A DNA stretch of 64,000 bases from CAZEQD01 sp964514305 (GTDB taxonomy: Bacteria; Acidobacteriota; Aminicenantia; Aminicenantales; Aminicenantaceae), in assembly GCA_964514305.1 (NCBI GenBank), contig CAZEQD010000002.1, positions 24,581 to 88,580 on the forward strand, given 5' to 3'. Positions 25,677 through 34,587 of this stretch are shown piece after piece; within the stretch, counting starts at the first letter, position 1; every line of letters begins with the position of its first letter. The position numbers and the translations under genes were made by a program. The notes beneath the pieces were generated by a model. It was not told where the DNA came from, ran no database searches, and saw only the letters and a program-made list of their open reading frames with translations.

Positions 25677-26573
25677 ATGATTGGCGATCTTAAAGAAAAA
25701 CTTTCACGAACAAACCGCAATTTCAAAGAAAAATTTAGCCAATGGCTATCTACTGATAAAAGCAGGGGAGAAATTCTTGATGAACTATTTGAAATTTTAA
25801 TTTTGGCCGATGTGGGGATAGCCACTACTGAAAAAATAATCAAATCCATTAAAGAAAAAAGCAAGAAAAATGATTCTTTCTCTACAATTAAAAGCCTCTT
25901 AGAAGAAGAGCTCTCAAGTATGCTCAAATCATTTCCTTCTGAATTAAATCTAAATTTCTCCTCTTCTGTGGTGATGTTTGTCGGTGTCAACGGAGGCGGC
26001 AAAACAACCTCTTTGGCTAAAGTGGCCTACCATTTTAAAAATCAGGGAAAAAAGGTTTTGATGGTAGCTGCTGATACTTTCCGGGCCGCAGCCCAAGAAC
26101 AACTCACTATATGGGGGAAAAAATTAAATATCCCCCTTATAAAAGGGCAATATGGGGCCGATCCTGCCTCCATTGTCTATGATGCCCTTCAATCTTTTCG
26201 GGCTCATTCTTACCATCTTCTCCTTATTGATACCGCCGGCAGAATTCATACTAATGTCAATCTCATGAGTGAACTGGAAAAAATAAAAAGAGTAATATCT
26301 AGAGAAATTGAAGGAGCTCCCCAAGAAATCCTTTTAGTTCTGGATGCCAGTATTGGCCAAAATGCCCTGATCCAGGCTAAAGAGTTTCTCAAGTTCTCGG
26401 GGATAACTGGGATTTTCCTTTCCAAATTGGATGGAACAGCCAAAGGCGGGAGCGTGTTAAGTATTGTTGATGAATTAAAACTCCCCATAAAGCTGATAGG
26501 CATTGGGGAAAGTGAACAAGATATGCTCTCTTTCTCAGCTGAAGATTACATCAAGGCTTTGCTGGCAGAATGA
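25677..26573 (+). CDS. ftsY: Signal recognition particle receptor FtsY
   Basis: FtsY is the SRP receptor GTPase that docks ribosomes on the membrane. The 298-residue protein has the N-domain helices (about 1-85) and the G-domain: P-loop GVNGGGKTTSLAK (note Gly-Gly where most have Val-Gly-Lys), DTFRAAAQEQL, DTAGRIHTN and SKLDGTAKGG. The acidic A-domain of E. coli is missing, as in many bacteria. An in-frame start 168 bases upstream would add a stretch that covers REP-like hairpins and does not resemble FtsY; the ATG at 25677 with GGAAAG upstream begins the expected IGDLKEKLSRTN. It overlaps ribD by 4 bases. Confidence 0.93.
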   Translation: MIGDLKEKLSRTNRNFKEKFSQWLSTDKSRGEILDELFEILILADVGIATTEKIIKSIKEKSKKNDSFSTIKSLLEEELSSMLKSFPSELNLNFSSSVVMFVGVNGGGKTTSLAKVAYHFKNQGKKVLMVAADTFRAAAQEQLTIWGKKLNIPLIKGQYGADPASIVYDALQSFRAHSYHLLLIDTAGRIHTNVNLMSELEKIKRVISREIEGAPQEILLVLDASIGQNALIQAKEFLKFSGITGIFLSKLDGTAKGGSVLSIVDELKLPIKLIGIGESEQDMLSFSAEDYIKALLAE

Positions 26574-27670
26574 TTGAACTTAAAGATAGATCATATATGG
26601 AAATGGCCTATGCTTTGGCTACTAAGGCCAAAGGCTGGGCCAGTCCTAATCCATATGTGGGAGCTGTGATCGTTAAAAAAGGGGTAGTTGTTGGTTATGG
26701 CTACCATGAAAAGCCCGGAAAACCTCATGCCGAAGCCCTTGCGTTCCAGAGAGCCGGCTCCCAGGCGCATAACAGCACTGCCTATCTGACCCTTGAACCT
26801 TGCGTTCATTGGGGCAGAACCCCTCCCTGTGTGGATACCATTCTCAAAGCTAAACCAAAAAAAGTTTTTATTTCTGCTCTTGACCCTAACCCGTTGGTTC
26901 ATAAAAAAGGAGTAAAAAAATTAAAGCAAGCAGGCATTGAAGTATCTTTAGGGCTTCTTCAAGAAAAAAACGAACGCCTTAATGAAATATACATAAAATA
27001 TATTACTAAAGGCATTCCCTTTGTGGCCGCCAAAACGGCTGTTAGTTTAGACGGCAAAATAGCCACTAAAAAATATTCATCACAATGGATCTCTTCAACT
27101 AAAACTAGAGAATATATTCATTTTTTAAGAGGAGAGTTTGATGCTTTATTGATTGGTATAAATACCCTTCTTAAAGATGACCCACTTCTGACAATTCGCC
27201 ATCCTTTCTGGAAACAGAAAAAACTAACGCGAGTAATAGTTGATTCTCACCTCCGTTTTCCCCTCAAAGCTAAGATCATATCTACTCTTTCCCAGGGAAA
27301 AATAATAATTTTCACCCTTCCCCAAGCCTCTGCCCATAAAGCCGAAGCCTTACGCCACCAAGGGATAGAAGTTATTCCCTTGAAGTCAGCCACGCCTCAA
27401 GTTGATTTAAAAAAAGTTCTCCGCTGGTTGGGTAGCCACCAGGTCTCAAGCCTTCTGGTAGAAGGAGGCAGCCACATTTTAACCTCTTTCTTAGAAAAAA
27501 GGTTGGTTGATAAAATTATTATTACTATCTCGCCTAAATTAATCGGCGGCCAAAATGCTCCTTCCCTCCTGGCAGGAAAAGGAGTAAACTATATAAAAAA
27601 TTCATTGAAACTAAAAGATACAGATGTTTTTCAGATAGATGAAGACGTAATTGTCAAAGGATACTTTTAA
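26570..27670 (+). CDS. ribD: Bifunctional riboflavin biosynthesis deaminase/reductase RibD
   Basis: RibD converts the GTP cyclohydrolase II product in two steps: deamination of the pyrimidine and NADPH-dependent reduction of the ribose. The 366-residue protein has the deaminase domain with zinc motifs HAEALAF and PCVHWGRTPPC (His about 50, Cys about 75 and 84), and a C-terminal reductase domain (about 150-366) with AKTAVSLDGKIAT and LLVEGGSHI. Length matches RibD (367). It overlaps ftsY by 4 bases and ribE by 1, and ribBA follows, so the cluster encodes most of the riboflavin pathway. Confidence 0.95.
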   Translation: MIELKDRSYMEMAYALATKAKGWASPNPYVGAVIVKKGVVVGYGYHEKPGKPHAEALAFQRAGSQAHNSTAYLTLEPCVHWGRTPPCVDTILKAKPKKVFISALDPNPLVHKKGVKKLKQAGIEVSLGLLQEKNERLNEIYIKYITKGIPFVAAKTAVSLDGKIATKKYSSQWISSTKTREYIHFLRGEFDALLIGINTLLKDDPLLTIRHPFWKQKKLTRVIVDSHLRFPLKAKIISTLSQGKIIIFTLPQASAHKAEALRHQGIEVIPLKSATPQVDLKKVLRWLGSHQVSSLLVEGGSHILTSFLEKRLVDKIIITISPKLIGGQNAPSLLAGKGVNYIKNSLKLKDTDVFQIDEDVIVKGYF

Positions 27671-28269
27671 TGTTTACAGGTATTATCAGCCATTCTGGGC
27701 TCTTCAAGGGCTGGCGTCGAGGAAAAAAGGAAATAATAATCGAGGCCCCCTCTCTTTCTTCAAAATTGGATATAGGAGAAAGCCTGGCTGTTAACGGTGT
27801 TTGTCTGAGTTTAGTAAAAAAACAGAAAAATCTTCTCTTTTTTAGTATAGCAGAAGAAACCTTGACCAAAACTAACCTAAGCCGTTTACTGCCGGGGGAA
27901 ATCCTCAATCTTGAACTGCCCCTCACTCTTAACTCTCCTCTTGGGGGACACCTGGTGACTGGTCACGTCGATGGCCAAGGTAAAGTTGAACAAATAATCA
28001 GCAAAAATAGGAGCAAGCGTTTGACCCTTTCTTTTCCGCCAGAACTCAAAGCTTATTTTATTCCCAAAGGCTCAGTAGCCGTCAATGGGGTTAGCTTAAC
28101 TATAGCCTCTATTAGTGCTTCTTCTTTTCAAGTGGAACTTATTCCAATCACCCTAAAAAACACCAATTTAGGCGGCTTAAAGCGAGGCGATGAGGTTAAC
28201 CTGGAATGTGACATAATTGGCAAATATGTGTATAATTGGATAAGAGAAATAAAGAATATAAAAGCTTGA
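27670..28269 (+). CDS. ribE: Riboflavin synthase alpha subunit
   Basis: This enzyme dismutates two lumazine molecules to riboflavin. The 199-residue protein starts [10 protein letters not shown] and has the two homologous beta-barrels of the family: [12 protein letters not shown] in the first and [13 protein letters not shown] in the second. The conserved [10 protein letters not shown] link is present. It shares one base with the ribD stop and is followed 10 bases later by ribBA. It is sometimes called ribC in E. coli nomenclature. Confidence 0.95.
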   Translation: MFTGIISHSGLFKGWRRGKKEIIIEAPSLSSKLDIGESLAVNGVCLSLVKKQKNLLFFSIAEETLTKTNLSRLLPGEILNLELPLTLNSPLGGHLVTGHVDGQGKVEQIISKNRSKRLTLSFPPELKAYFIPKGSVAVNGVSLTIASISASSFQVELIPITLKNTNLGGLKRGDEVNLECDIIGKYVYNWIREIKNIKA

Positions 28270-28279
28270 GGCTCTAAAG

Positions 28280-29497
28280 ATGAATAGCAAAAAAGGAACA
28301 GTTTCAGTCGAAAAAGCTATCGAGGCCGTAAAGGCTGGCAGGATGATAATTATTGTCGATGATGAGGACCGAGAAAATGAAGGCGACCTGATGGTGGCCG
28401 CTGAAAAAGTAACTCCACCTATGATAAATTTTATGAGTAAGCACGGCCGAGGGCTAATCTGTCTGCCTTTAACCAAAGAAAGGCTCAAAGAGCTGGATAT
28501 CCCTTTAATGGTTAAGGAAAATACGGCTCGCTTTGAAACCGCTTTTACGGTATCTATCGACGCTAAAGAAGGAGTGACCACCGGCATTTCTGCTTATGAC
28601 AGAGCTCAAACAATTAAAATTGCTGTCGACCCTCAAACTAAGCCTTCTGATTTAGCCCGACCTGGCCACATTTTCCCCTTACAGGCTAGAGATGGAGGTG
28701 TCCTGGAAAGAGCTGGCCAAACAGAAGCGGCCGTGGATATGGCTCGCCTGGCCGGCTTAAAACCTGCGGGTGTCATCTGTGAGATTATGAATGAGGATGG
28801 TTCCATGGCCCGGCTGCCTCAATTGGAAAAATTCAGCCAAACCTATGACATTCCTATTTTAACCATCGCTGATCTTATTAGATACCGAATGAAACATGAG
28901 CGCCTGGTCAAGAAGATTGAAGAAGCGGATTTACCTACCCATTTTGGCCATTTTAAGATTCTGCTTTTTGAAGACATTATCCATAAAGAATGCCATTTAG
29001 CCCTGGTTAAAGGCGAAATCAAAAAAAACGAGCCTGTTCTTGTTCGTGCCCATTCCCAGTGTTTAACCGGTGATACCTTCGCTTCTGCCCGCTGTGATTG
29101 TGGGGCTCAGCTTCATCAAGCCATGAAAATGATTAACAAGGAAGGAAAAGGAATAATTCTCTATATGCTCAATCAAGAAGGAAGAGGAATTGGTTTGGTC
29201 AACAAGATTAAAGCTTACGCTCTCCAGGATAAAGGAATGGATACAGTCGAAGCCAATTGTAAATTGGGATTTAAGCCTGATCACAGAGATTACGGCATCG
29301 GAGCTCAAATCTTAGCTTCCTTGGGAGCAACTAAACTCCGCTTGATTACCAATAATCCTCGGAAATTCATTGGCCTTGCTGGTTACGGTCTGGAAATTGT
29401 GGAGAGAGTGGCTATTGAAATTCCTCCTAATAGTAATAATTTTAAATATTTAAAAACTAAAAAAGAAAAAATGGGGCATATTTTAGAGATGGTTTAA
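28280..29497 (+). CDS. ribBA: Bifunctional DHBP synthase / GTP cyclohydrolase II
   Basis: The 405-residue protein carries two enzymes of riboflavin synthesis. The N-terminal DHBP synthase (about 1-205) has [22 protein letters not shown] and RPGHIFPLQ, all active-site regions intact. The C-terminal GTP cyclohydrolase II (about 206-405) has the zinc cysteines in [15 protein letters not shown] and the GTP site NQEGRGIGL. Both halves therefore look functional. Lumazine synthase (ribH), which usually completes this cluster, is not next to it; a HEAT-repeat gene follows instead. Confidence 0.95.
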   Translation: MNSKKGTVSVEKAIEAVKAGRMIIIVDDEDRENEGDLMVAAEKVTPPMINFMSKHGRGLICLPLTKERLKELDIPLMVKENTARFETAFTVSIDAKEGVTTGISAYDRAQTIKIAVDPQTKPSDLARPGHIFPLQARDGGVLERAGQTEAAVDMARLAGLKPAGVICEIMNEDGSMARLPQLEKFSQTYDIPILTIADLIRYRMKHERLVKKIEEADLPTHFGHFKILLFEDIIHKECHLALVKGEIKKNEPVLVRAHSQCLTGDTFASARCDCGAQLHQAMKMINKEGKGIILYMLNQEGRGIGLVNKIKAYALQDKGMDTVEANCKLGFKPDHRDYGIGAQILASLGATKLRLITNNPRKFIGLAGYGLEIVERVAIEIPPNSNNFKYLKTKKEKMGHILEMV

Positions 29498-29529
29498 ATC
29501 TCTATAAAGCCTCAAGGAATTGTTCAGAA

Positions 29530-30291
29530 GTGGGGGAGAAATTAAAATCGCTATCCGCCAGCCAAAAAATAAAATTATTTGAACAACAATTAAAGAACCT
29601 TCAAGAGGGAGAGAAAAGAACATTCTTGTTGCAAACGATTGAGGATAAAGAACTCCCTTCCTCAGTCCAGGCAGCCGCCCTTAAAGCCCTGAGCCAGTCT
29701 TCGTTTCAAGCAGAAGCTGTTCTAAAAAAATATGTCAGCTACAATTCTCGAATTATAGCCAGAGCCGCCAAAAAAGCTTTAAAAGAAATAAAACAACGAC
29801 AGAATAAAGATAAAAGACTGTCCACCTTAGTTTTAAGAAAAATAAAATCTACTAAAGAGAAACAAAAAAGACTGAAGATAATTAAGTCCATTGCTGGGGT
29901 AGATGGAGCCTGGGTAAATGAAGTTTTACTGGCAGCCCTTGAAGATCCATCAGAAGAGATTAGAAATTTCATTATTAGGGAATTAGCTCAAAGAGAAGAT
30001 CTTAAATTGGACAGCCTTTACCAAAAGCTGCTTCATCCTCCATGGTATGCTAAAAGTGCTGTCCTAAAAATCTTATCCTATAAAAAAGATCCTCTCACCT
30101 TAGGCTTAATTGAAACCGTTATCGATGATCCAAATGTGGATGTCAGAATAAGCGCAGCTCAGGCCTTAGGAAAAATTGGAGGGGAAGAAGCCCTTCTTCT
30201 GCTTAACAAATTAGCTCAAGACAAAAATCGATTCGTCAGAAAATCAGCCGAGAAAGGCATAAACAAAGCCAGCCGCCTAAAATTCAGCTGA
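29530..30291 (+). CDS. HEAT-repeat protein
   Basis: The 253-residue protein is all-helical, with HEAT/PBS-lyase-like repeats: VQAAALKALSQS near 50, EEIRNFIIRELAQR near 145, and the clearest VDVRISAAQALGKIGG near 212, followed by NRFVRKSAEKGI. There is no signal peptide. The start is a GTG at 29530, the earliest reasonable codon, with AAGGA about ten bases before. Such scaffolds bind other proteins; nothing shows what this one binds. It is 32 bases after ribBA in the same direction, so probably co-transcribed. Function is unknown. Confidence 0.75.
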   Translation: MGEKLKSLSASQKIKLFEQQLKNLQEGEKRTFLLQTIEDKELPSSVQAAALKALSQSSFQAEAVLKKYVSYNSRIIARAAKKALKEIKQRQNKDKRLSTLVLRKIKSTKEKQKRLKIIKSIAGVDGAWVNEVLLAALEDPSEEIRNFIIRELAQREDLKLDSLYQKLLHPPWYAKSAVLKILSYKKDPLTLGLIETVIDDPNVDVRISAAQALGKIGGEEALLLLNKLAQDKNRFVRKSAEKGINKASRLKFS

Positions 30292-30293
30292 GC

Positions 30294-30337
30294 ATAAAGG
30301 GGGAGTGTCCCCTAAAATTGGGATTGTCCCCCTTTAT
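30294..30337. terminator. Candidate bidirectional terminator between HEAT gene and dtd
   Basis: ATAAAGGGGGA (30294-30304) is a perfect 11 bp inverted repeat of TCCCCCTTTAT (30327-30337), with a 22-base loop that has a further CCC/GGG pair. It lies at the 3' ends of two convergent genes and covers the last codons of dtd. The A/T-rich flanks would give U-rich tails on both strands. Confidence 0.5.
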
Positions 30338-30767
30338 CCAGGATAAAAGTTACCGGGCCATCATTAATTAAACTGACTTCCATCAGGGCCCCAAAAATCC
30401 CTGTTTCAATCTTTATCCCTCGCTCTCTAATTAGCTTAACGAAGTAATTGAAAAGGGCCTCGGCCCTGGCAGGTTCTTCGGCTCGATCAAAGCTTGGCCG
30501 GCGCCCCTTGCGCAAAGAACCGGCTAGAGTAAACTGGGAGACAGCTAGGATTTCTCCTTCAATTTCAAGAAGGGAAAGGTTCATCTTTCCTTCTTTATCC
30601 GCAAATACCCTCAATTCTACAATTTTTTTGGCTAAATACTTAGCCTCTTCTTGAGAATCCCCTTTCTCAATCCCTACCAAAAGACAGAGCCCAGCTCCTA
30701 TTTTCCCGACCACCTTCCCTTTAACTTTGACTGAAGCTTGTTTAACTCTTTGTAAAACAATTTTCAT
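30312..30767 (-). CDS. dtd: D-aminoacyl-tRNA deacylase
   Basis: Dtd removes D-amino acids (and glycine) wrongly attached to tRNAs. The 151-residue protein begins [15 protein letters not shown] and has the two active-site motifs, AVSQFTLAG near 80 and [10 protein letters not shown] near 135 (the Gly-cisPro motif). Length matches Dtd (145). The last eight codons (DKGGQSQF) run into the convergent hairpin. It follows murJ by 10 bases in the same direction. Confidence 0.94.
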   Translation of the reverse strand: MKIVLQRVKQASVKVKGKVVGKIGAGLCLLVGIEKGDSQEEAKYLAKKIVELRVFADKEGKMNLSLLEIEGEILAVSQFTLAGSLRKGRRPSFDRAEEPARAEALFNYFVKLIRERGIKIETGIFGALMEVSLINDGPVTFILDKGGQSQF

Positions 30768-30777
30768 CAGATTTTCC

Positions 30778-32352
30778 TCAAGAATTAATCTTTGGACGGG
30801 AGAAAAGGTCTTTTAAACTCCTTACATCCTCATGATTAAAAAGCAAGTTTAAAACAAAATAAGCGATTATTCCTATTAGAATGGCTGCCAGTAAAATTCC
30901 TACTTGGCGGATAAAAACCAAGCGAGCAAAGTCAAAATTTCGAATGAAAAACCAGACGGCCACCCCCATTCCCAAACCACCAATAGCAGACTTCAAGGCA
31001 GATTTAAAAATTTCTTTTTTGTCCAGAGGCCCAATTTTTCTCTCCAGTAAATAAAAAAGAAAGAAAAAATTGATGACTGAAGCTATAGACAAGGCTAAAG
31101 CTATGCCCCCCACCCTTAAAGGAACCATGAGGATTAAAGAGAGGATGATGTAGCTAATCATAACAAAGAAGGCAACGATAACAGGAGTTTTTGTATCCTT
31201 AAGCGAATAAAAAGCAGGGGCTAAAATCTTTACTCCAGAGATAACTGGTAAACCGAAGGCAAAGAAGAAAAGACAAGAGGAACTCATAGCCGTTGATTGG
31301 GCATTAAACACTCCCCGTTGAAATAAAACTTGAATGATAGGCTTATTCAAAATCAAAAGACCAACCATTGCTGGGAAAGTTATGAAAAAGACAAGCCTAA
31401 AAGAAAAAACAAGTGTTTTTTTCATCTGAACATAATCTTGCTCAGCCGCCAAATCGGAAAGAGTTGGCAGCAGAGCGATAGAAAGGGCAATGGAAAAAAG
31501 ACCCAAAGTTAGCTCCTGGACCCGGGAAGCAAAGTAAAGAGAAGCCACACTGCCCTCTTCTAGTAAAGAGGCTATCATCCGGCTGATGGCAAAATTTACC
31601 TGATAAATGCCAAAACCAAAAATGCCTGGAGCCATCAATTTGCCCACTTTGCGCACAGCCGGATGAGTAAAAGAAAGGCCGAATTTAAAACGCATCCCTT
31701 GTTTCCACAGCCAGGGTAGCTGAAAAGCTAGCTGTAATACTCCACCCAGAACAACTCCTCCAGCAAAAACAAAAGCTGGTTCTTTGGCTCGGGGAGCAAA
31801 TAAAAGAGCAACGCCTATGATGGACAGATTAAATAAAACAGGAGTAAAAGCCGGCACAAAAAATTTATGAAAGGAATTAAGAATGGCCATAGCCAGAGCG
31901 GCTAGGCTGATTAAGAAAATATAAGGGAACATCAACCGAGTCAGAGCTGTAGTCAATTCCCATTTGCCCTGAATATTTTTAAAACCAAAAGCAATAATCC
32001 TGACCAACAAAGGAGACAAAACAACCCCCAACACAGTCAGCAGAGCCATAATCAGAGTTAGGTCAAAAAAGAAAGCGTTGGCAAATCTCCAGAGTTCAGC
32101 TTTTGATTTATCTTTTTTCACTTGGGTAAAGACAGGAACAAAGGCTGCGGTCATAGCTCCTTCGCCCGTCAATCTTCGCAGGAGATTAGGAATTACATAA
32201 GCTATGGTAAAAGCATCACCACTTCTACTTGTCCCCAGATAAAATGCCTGGATCACATCTCTTAAAAAACCAAAAATCCTGCTAAGGAGGGTGGGAGAAG
32301 CCACAGCCAAGGTTGACCGGACTAATTTTCTGTTTTTTTCCTGGTCAGTCAT
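30778..32352 (-). CDS. murJ: Lipid II flippase MurJ
   Basis: MurJ moves lipid II across the inner membrane for peptidoglycan synthesis. The 524-residue protein has about 14 membrane helices and the MVF signature segments: [17 protein letters not shown] near 25, [20 protein letters not shown] near 50, and [17 protein letters not shown] near 285. Conserved arginines of the central cavity are present in the first helix region. It is divergent from rpsT, with a copy of the hairpin element between. Position before dtd suggests a two-gene unit. Confidence 0.94.
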   Translation of the reverse strand: MTDQEKNRKLVRSTLAVASPTLLSRIFGFLRDVIQAFYLGTSRSGDAFTIAYVIPNLLRRLTGEGAMTAAFVPVFTQVKKDKSKAELWRFANAFFFDLTLIMALLTVLGVVLSPLLVRIIAFGFKNIQGKWELTTALTRLMFPYIFLISLAALAMAILNSFHKFFVPAFTPVLFNLSIIGVALLFAPRAKEPAFVFAGGVVLGGVLQLAFQLPWLWKQGMRFKFGLSFTHPAVRKVGKLMAPGIFGFGIYQVNFAISRMIASLLEEGSVASLYFASRVQELTLGLFSIALSIALLPTLSDLAAEQDYVQMKKTLVFSFRLVFFITFPAMVGLLILNKPIIQVLFQRGVFNAQSTAMSSSCLFFFAFGLPVISGVKILAPAFYSLKDTKTPVIVAFFVMISYIILSLILMVPLRVGGIALALSIASVINFFFLFYLLERKIGPLDKKEIFKSALKSAIGGLGMGVAVWFFIRNFDFARLVFIRQVGILLAAILIGIIAYFVLNLLFNHEDVRSLKDLFSRPKINS

Positions 32353-32477
32353 TTGCCTATCACCGGGATCAGGCTTTGTTATTGATATTTTAAATAGTCT
32401 ATCTTATTGCTTCAGACTTTCTATTACGACCAAATCTGATCCCAAATCTACACTCTATATAAATACACTATACAAGG

Positions 32478-32650
32478 AAGCCTTCCAAAACCGGGTTAGA
32501 TAATAATGAAGTTGTATCCAAAAGCAGCGATTTTCTTCCATCTGAAGTCCATAGCGGTGAGTGGCAGGATGTTGGCGAAGATGGGGGAAATTGCGACCAC
32601 ATATCATTTCTTAGTGAAACCTTCTAATCATCCCGGATATGGAAATGCTT
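32478..32650. repeat. Full copy (D) of the ~170 bp hairpin element
   Basis: The left end reads AAGCCTTCCAAAACCGGGTTAG and the right end ATCCCGGATATGGAAATGCTT; in reverse complement they agree at most positions. GCAGCGATTTTCTTCCATC on the left and GATGGGGGAAATTGCGACC on the right form the inner stem. The centre has CCATAGCGGTGAGTGGCAGG. It lies between the divergent murJ and rpsT genes. The rest of the 32353-32721 gap holds only the rpsT promoter candidate. Confidence 0.8.
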
Positions 32651-32669
32651 GCTCCTATATAAATATAAG

Positions 32670-32698
32670 TTGACTTTAATCGCAGTTTTCCTTATCAT
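32670..32698 (+). promoter_or_regulatory. Candidate rpsT promoter
   Basis: TTGACT (32670-32675) and TATCAT (32693-32698) are 17 bases apart and 24 bases before the rpsT start. The -35 box is 20 bases past the end of repeat copy D. Confidence 0.55.
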
Positions 32699-32721
32699 AC
32701 CATTCCCATAGAGGTAATAAC

Positions 32722-33006
32722 ATGGCTCATCATAAATCAGCCAAAAAACAACTCAGATATTCTCTCCGCCGCAGAGCTATCAATAAAAGAAATAAATCCC
32801 TGCTTCGAACCCAAATTAAAAATCTAAAAAAAGCTATCGCCAACAAAGATAAAGAAGAAGCTATGAAATTGCTTCCCCTTACTTTTTCTCTGATAGATAG
32901 GTCTGTCAAAAAAGGAACTATCCACGAAAACACTGGCCGCAGGTATAAATCAAGATTAAGTCGACAAGTGGAAATGATTAACCTCTCTCCTTCCAAGCAA
33001 GGGTGA
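32722..33006 (+). CDS. rpsT: Small ribosomal subunit protein bS20
   Basis: The 94-residue basic protein begins MAHHKSAKKQLRYSLRRRA and is helical throughout with many Lys and Arg, matching S20 (87 residues in E. coli). The conserved NKRNKSLLRTQIKNLKKAI segment is present. A GAGG site precedes the ATG. It is a single-gene unit. Its last 29 bases overlap the 3' end of the convergent holA gene, so no terminator can lie between them. Confidence 0.95.
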   Translation: MAHHKSAKKQLRYSLRRRAINKRNKSLLRTQIKNLKKAIANKDKEEAMKLLPLTFSLIDRSVKKGTIHENTGRRYKSRLSRQVEMINLSPSKQG

Positions 33007-34063
33007 CTCGGGCTAAATGATCACAATAATTATATAAAAAACCCTCCAGAAGGACCTGAGCCGAAGCATCTGAACTCTTGATTTTCCAATCAATCTGGCT
33101 TAGTTCATTTAAAAAAAAATTCAAATCTTTTAGTGATAGTTTATCCACTAAAGAGAAAAACAAACGGTACTTATCTCTATAAAATTGGCCAAATCTTTCT
33201 TGAATATTGGGCTTGATTTCTTTAAAAATGCCTTTTCTATCTTTCTGCCTATCCCTCAACCAGAGTTTGGCCAAAAGAAGATCTCTAAAAAAGCGGGATA
33301 TTATACCCACCAGTAATTCTGGCTTGGTTCCTTCTTTAAACAAATTATTCAAAATCAGAAGACCCTTGTTGAAATCGCCTTTTTCTAGGCTATCAGCTAT
33401 TTCCCATTCGACAAATGATTTTACCCAGCCAGCTACCTGGTTGACATCATCCAGCTCAATTATTTTTTTATCACCAACAAAGTTGACCAGTTTTTCCAGT
33501 TCATTACTTATTCTTCTTAAGTCATTGCCCACTAATTCTTCTAATCTTGTTTTGGCCTCAGATGTAGCCGCTTTTCCTTTTAAAGAAAGTTCTCTATCAA
33601 TCCAAGCCGAAAGAGAGCTTTTTTTTAAGGGTTTCAACTCTTTAAGAAAAACCTGAGACGGAGGAAAAGAGGAAAAGAACTGGAAAAGGGTAGACCCTTT
33701 CTTCATCTTGCCTGGATAAATAATTATCATCACTGTATGGCTGGAAGGAGAGGCCAGATAGTCTTTTAAAATACTTTTTTCTGTAGAAGAAAGAGCCCCT
33801 TTTCTACCGCCAGCCAGCTTCACTACAATTATCCTCCAGGTTGAGAAAAAAAAGGAGGGGGTTCGAGCTACATCGATAATTTCCATCCAGGAGTTATCTT
33901 CGAGATTAAATCTCTCTACATTGTAATTTTCAGCCTCAGCCGAAATTAAGGATTCCTTTAATTCCTGAACAAACTGATAAGCTAAAAAAGTCTCTTGGCC
34001 GTAAAAAAAATAACAGGGTAATATATTTCCCTTCTTAATTTCTCTGGAAAGAAAATTTGTCAA
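32978..34063 (-). CDS. holA: DNA polymerase III subunit delta
   Basis: The delta subunit opens the sliding clamp in the clamp loader. The 361-residue protein has the weakly conserved HolA pattern: ILPCYFFYGQETFLAYQFV at 14-32, MIIIYPGKMKKGST near 115, and the C-terminal collar domain with SFVEWEIADSLEKGDFNKG near 220. There is no P-loop, as expected. Length matches HolA (about 340). It follows lptE by 4 bases in the order leuS-lptE-holA known from E. coli, and then usually rpsT, which here is present but convergent and overlapping by 29 bases. Confidence 0.9.
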   Translation of the reverse strand: MTNFLSREIKKGNILPCYFFYGQETFLAYQFVQELKESLISAEAENYNVERFNLEDNSWMEIIDVARTPSFFFSTWRIIVVKLAGGRKGALSSTEKSILKDYLASPSSHTVMIIIYPGKMKKGSTLFQFFSSFPPSQVFLKELKPLKKSSLSAWIDRELSLKGKAATSEAKTRLEELVGNDLRRISNELEKLVNFVGDKKIIELDDVNQVAGWVKSFVEWEIADSLEKGDFNKGLLILNNLFKEGTKPELLVGIISRFFRDLLLAKLWLRDRQKDRKGIFKEIKPNIQERFGQFYRDKYRLFFSLVDKLSLKDLNFFLNELSQIDWKIKSSDASAQVLLEGFLYNYCDHLARVTLAWKERG

Positions 34064-34067
34064 GCTT

Positions 34068-34577
34068 TTAGAATCCTTCTAAAATAGTTATAACTAAACT
34101 ACGAGCAAACTTCTCGGCTACTTTATCAATAGCCTCTGTTTCGACTGTCTCAAAATCAGTCCCCTCAGGAACTTCATACTCTTCCTGATAAACAAAATAG
34201 GGGTTGGAAAATATGGTCTTTCGATTAACTAAATCCCTGAGGTTTATTTTAGCCGCAATAGTAATTTTATAGCGATCTGCTGTTCCTTCTCTGGTAAAAG
34301 CAATGGGAGAAGCATTAAAAGAAACTATTTCACCGCTTAAAACAGCATCAGCGCTTTGAACATCTCCTGTAATTTCAACTTTCCCTCGAGCCACCAGCTC
34401 ATCTATAACTTTTTGAGTTAATTTAACATCTAATTCAAAGCGGGTCGTTCGGTTCTTGAACATTGGTACATTAATCTTTTTGATATGAACAGGTAGAGAA
34501 CTGCCCATTCCCCTTAAATGATATCCACAATTTATGGCTAAAAGACAGACTATTGTCAACCAGATATATTTTTTCAT
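34068..34577 (-). CDS. lptE: LPS assembly lipoprotein LptE
   Basis: LptE is the outer-membrane lipoprotein plug of the LptD translocon. The 169-residue precursor MKKYIWLTIVCLLAINCGYHLRG has lipobox AINC with Cys 17, followed by the GYHLRG motif shared by LptE proteins. I prefer the ATG at 34577 because it begins this lipoprotein signal; a TTG 21 bases earlier overlaps leuS. The LptE/holA/leuS order matches E. coli. LptD is not in this window. Confidence 0.87.
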   Translation of the reverse strand: MKKYIWLTIVCLLAINCGYHLRGMGSSLPVHIKKINVPMFKNRTTRFELDVKLTQKVIDELVARGKVEITGDVQSADAVLSGEIVSFNASPIAFTREGTADRYKITIAAKINLRDLVNRKTIFSNPYFVYQEEYEVPEGTDFETVETEAIDKVAEKFARSLVITILEGF

Positions 34578-34587
34578 TAGATTTAAT

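Noticed and set aside
27654..27926. 90-codon frame antisense to ribE
   Set aside because: It lies entirely opposite a conserved enzyme gene and resembles no protein.
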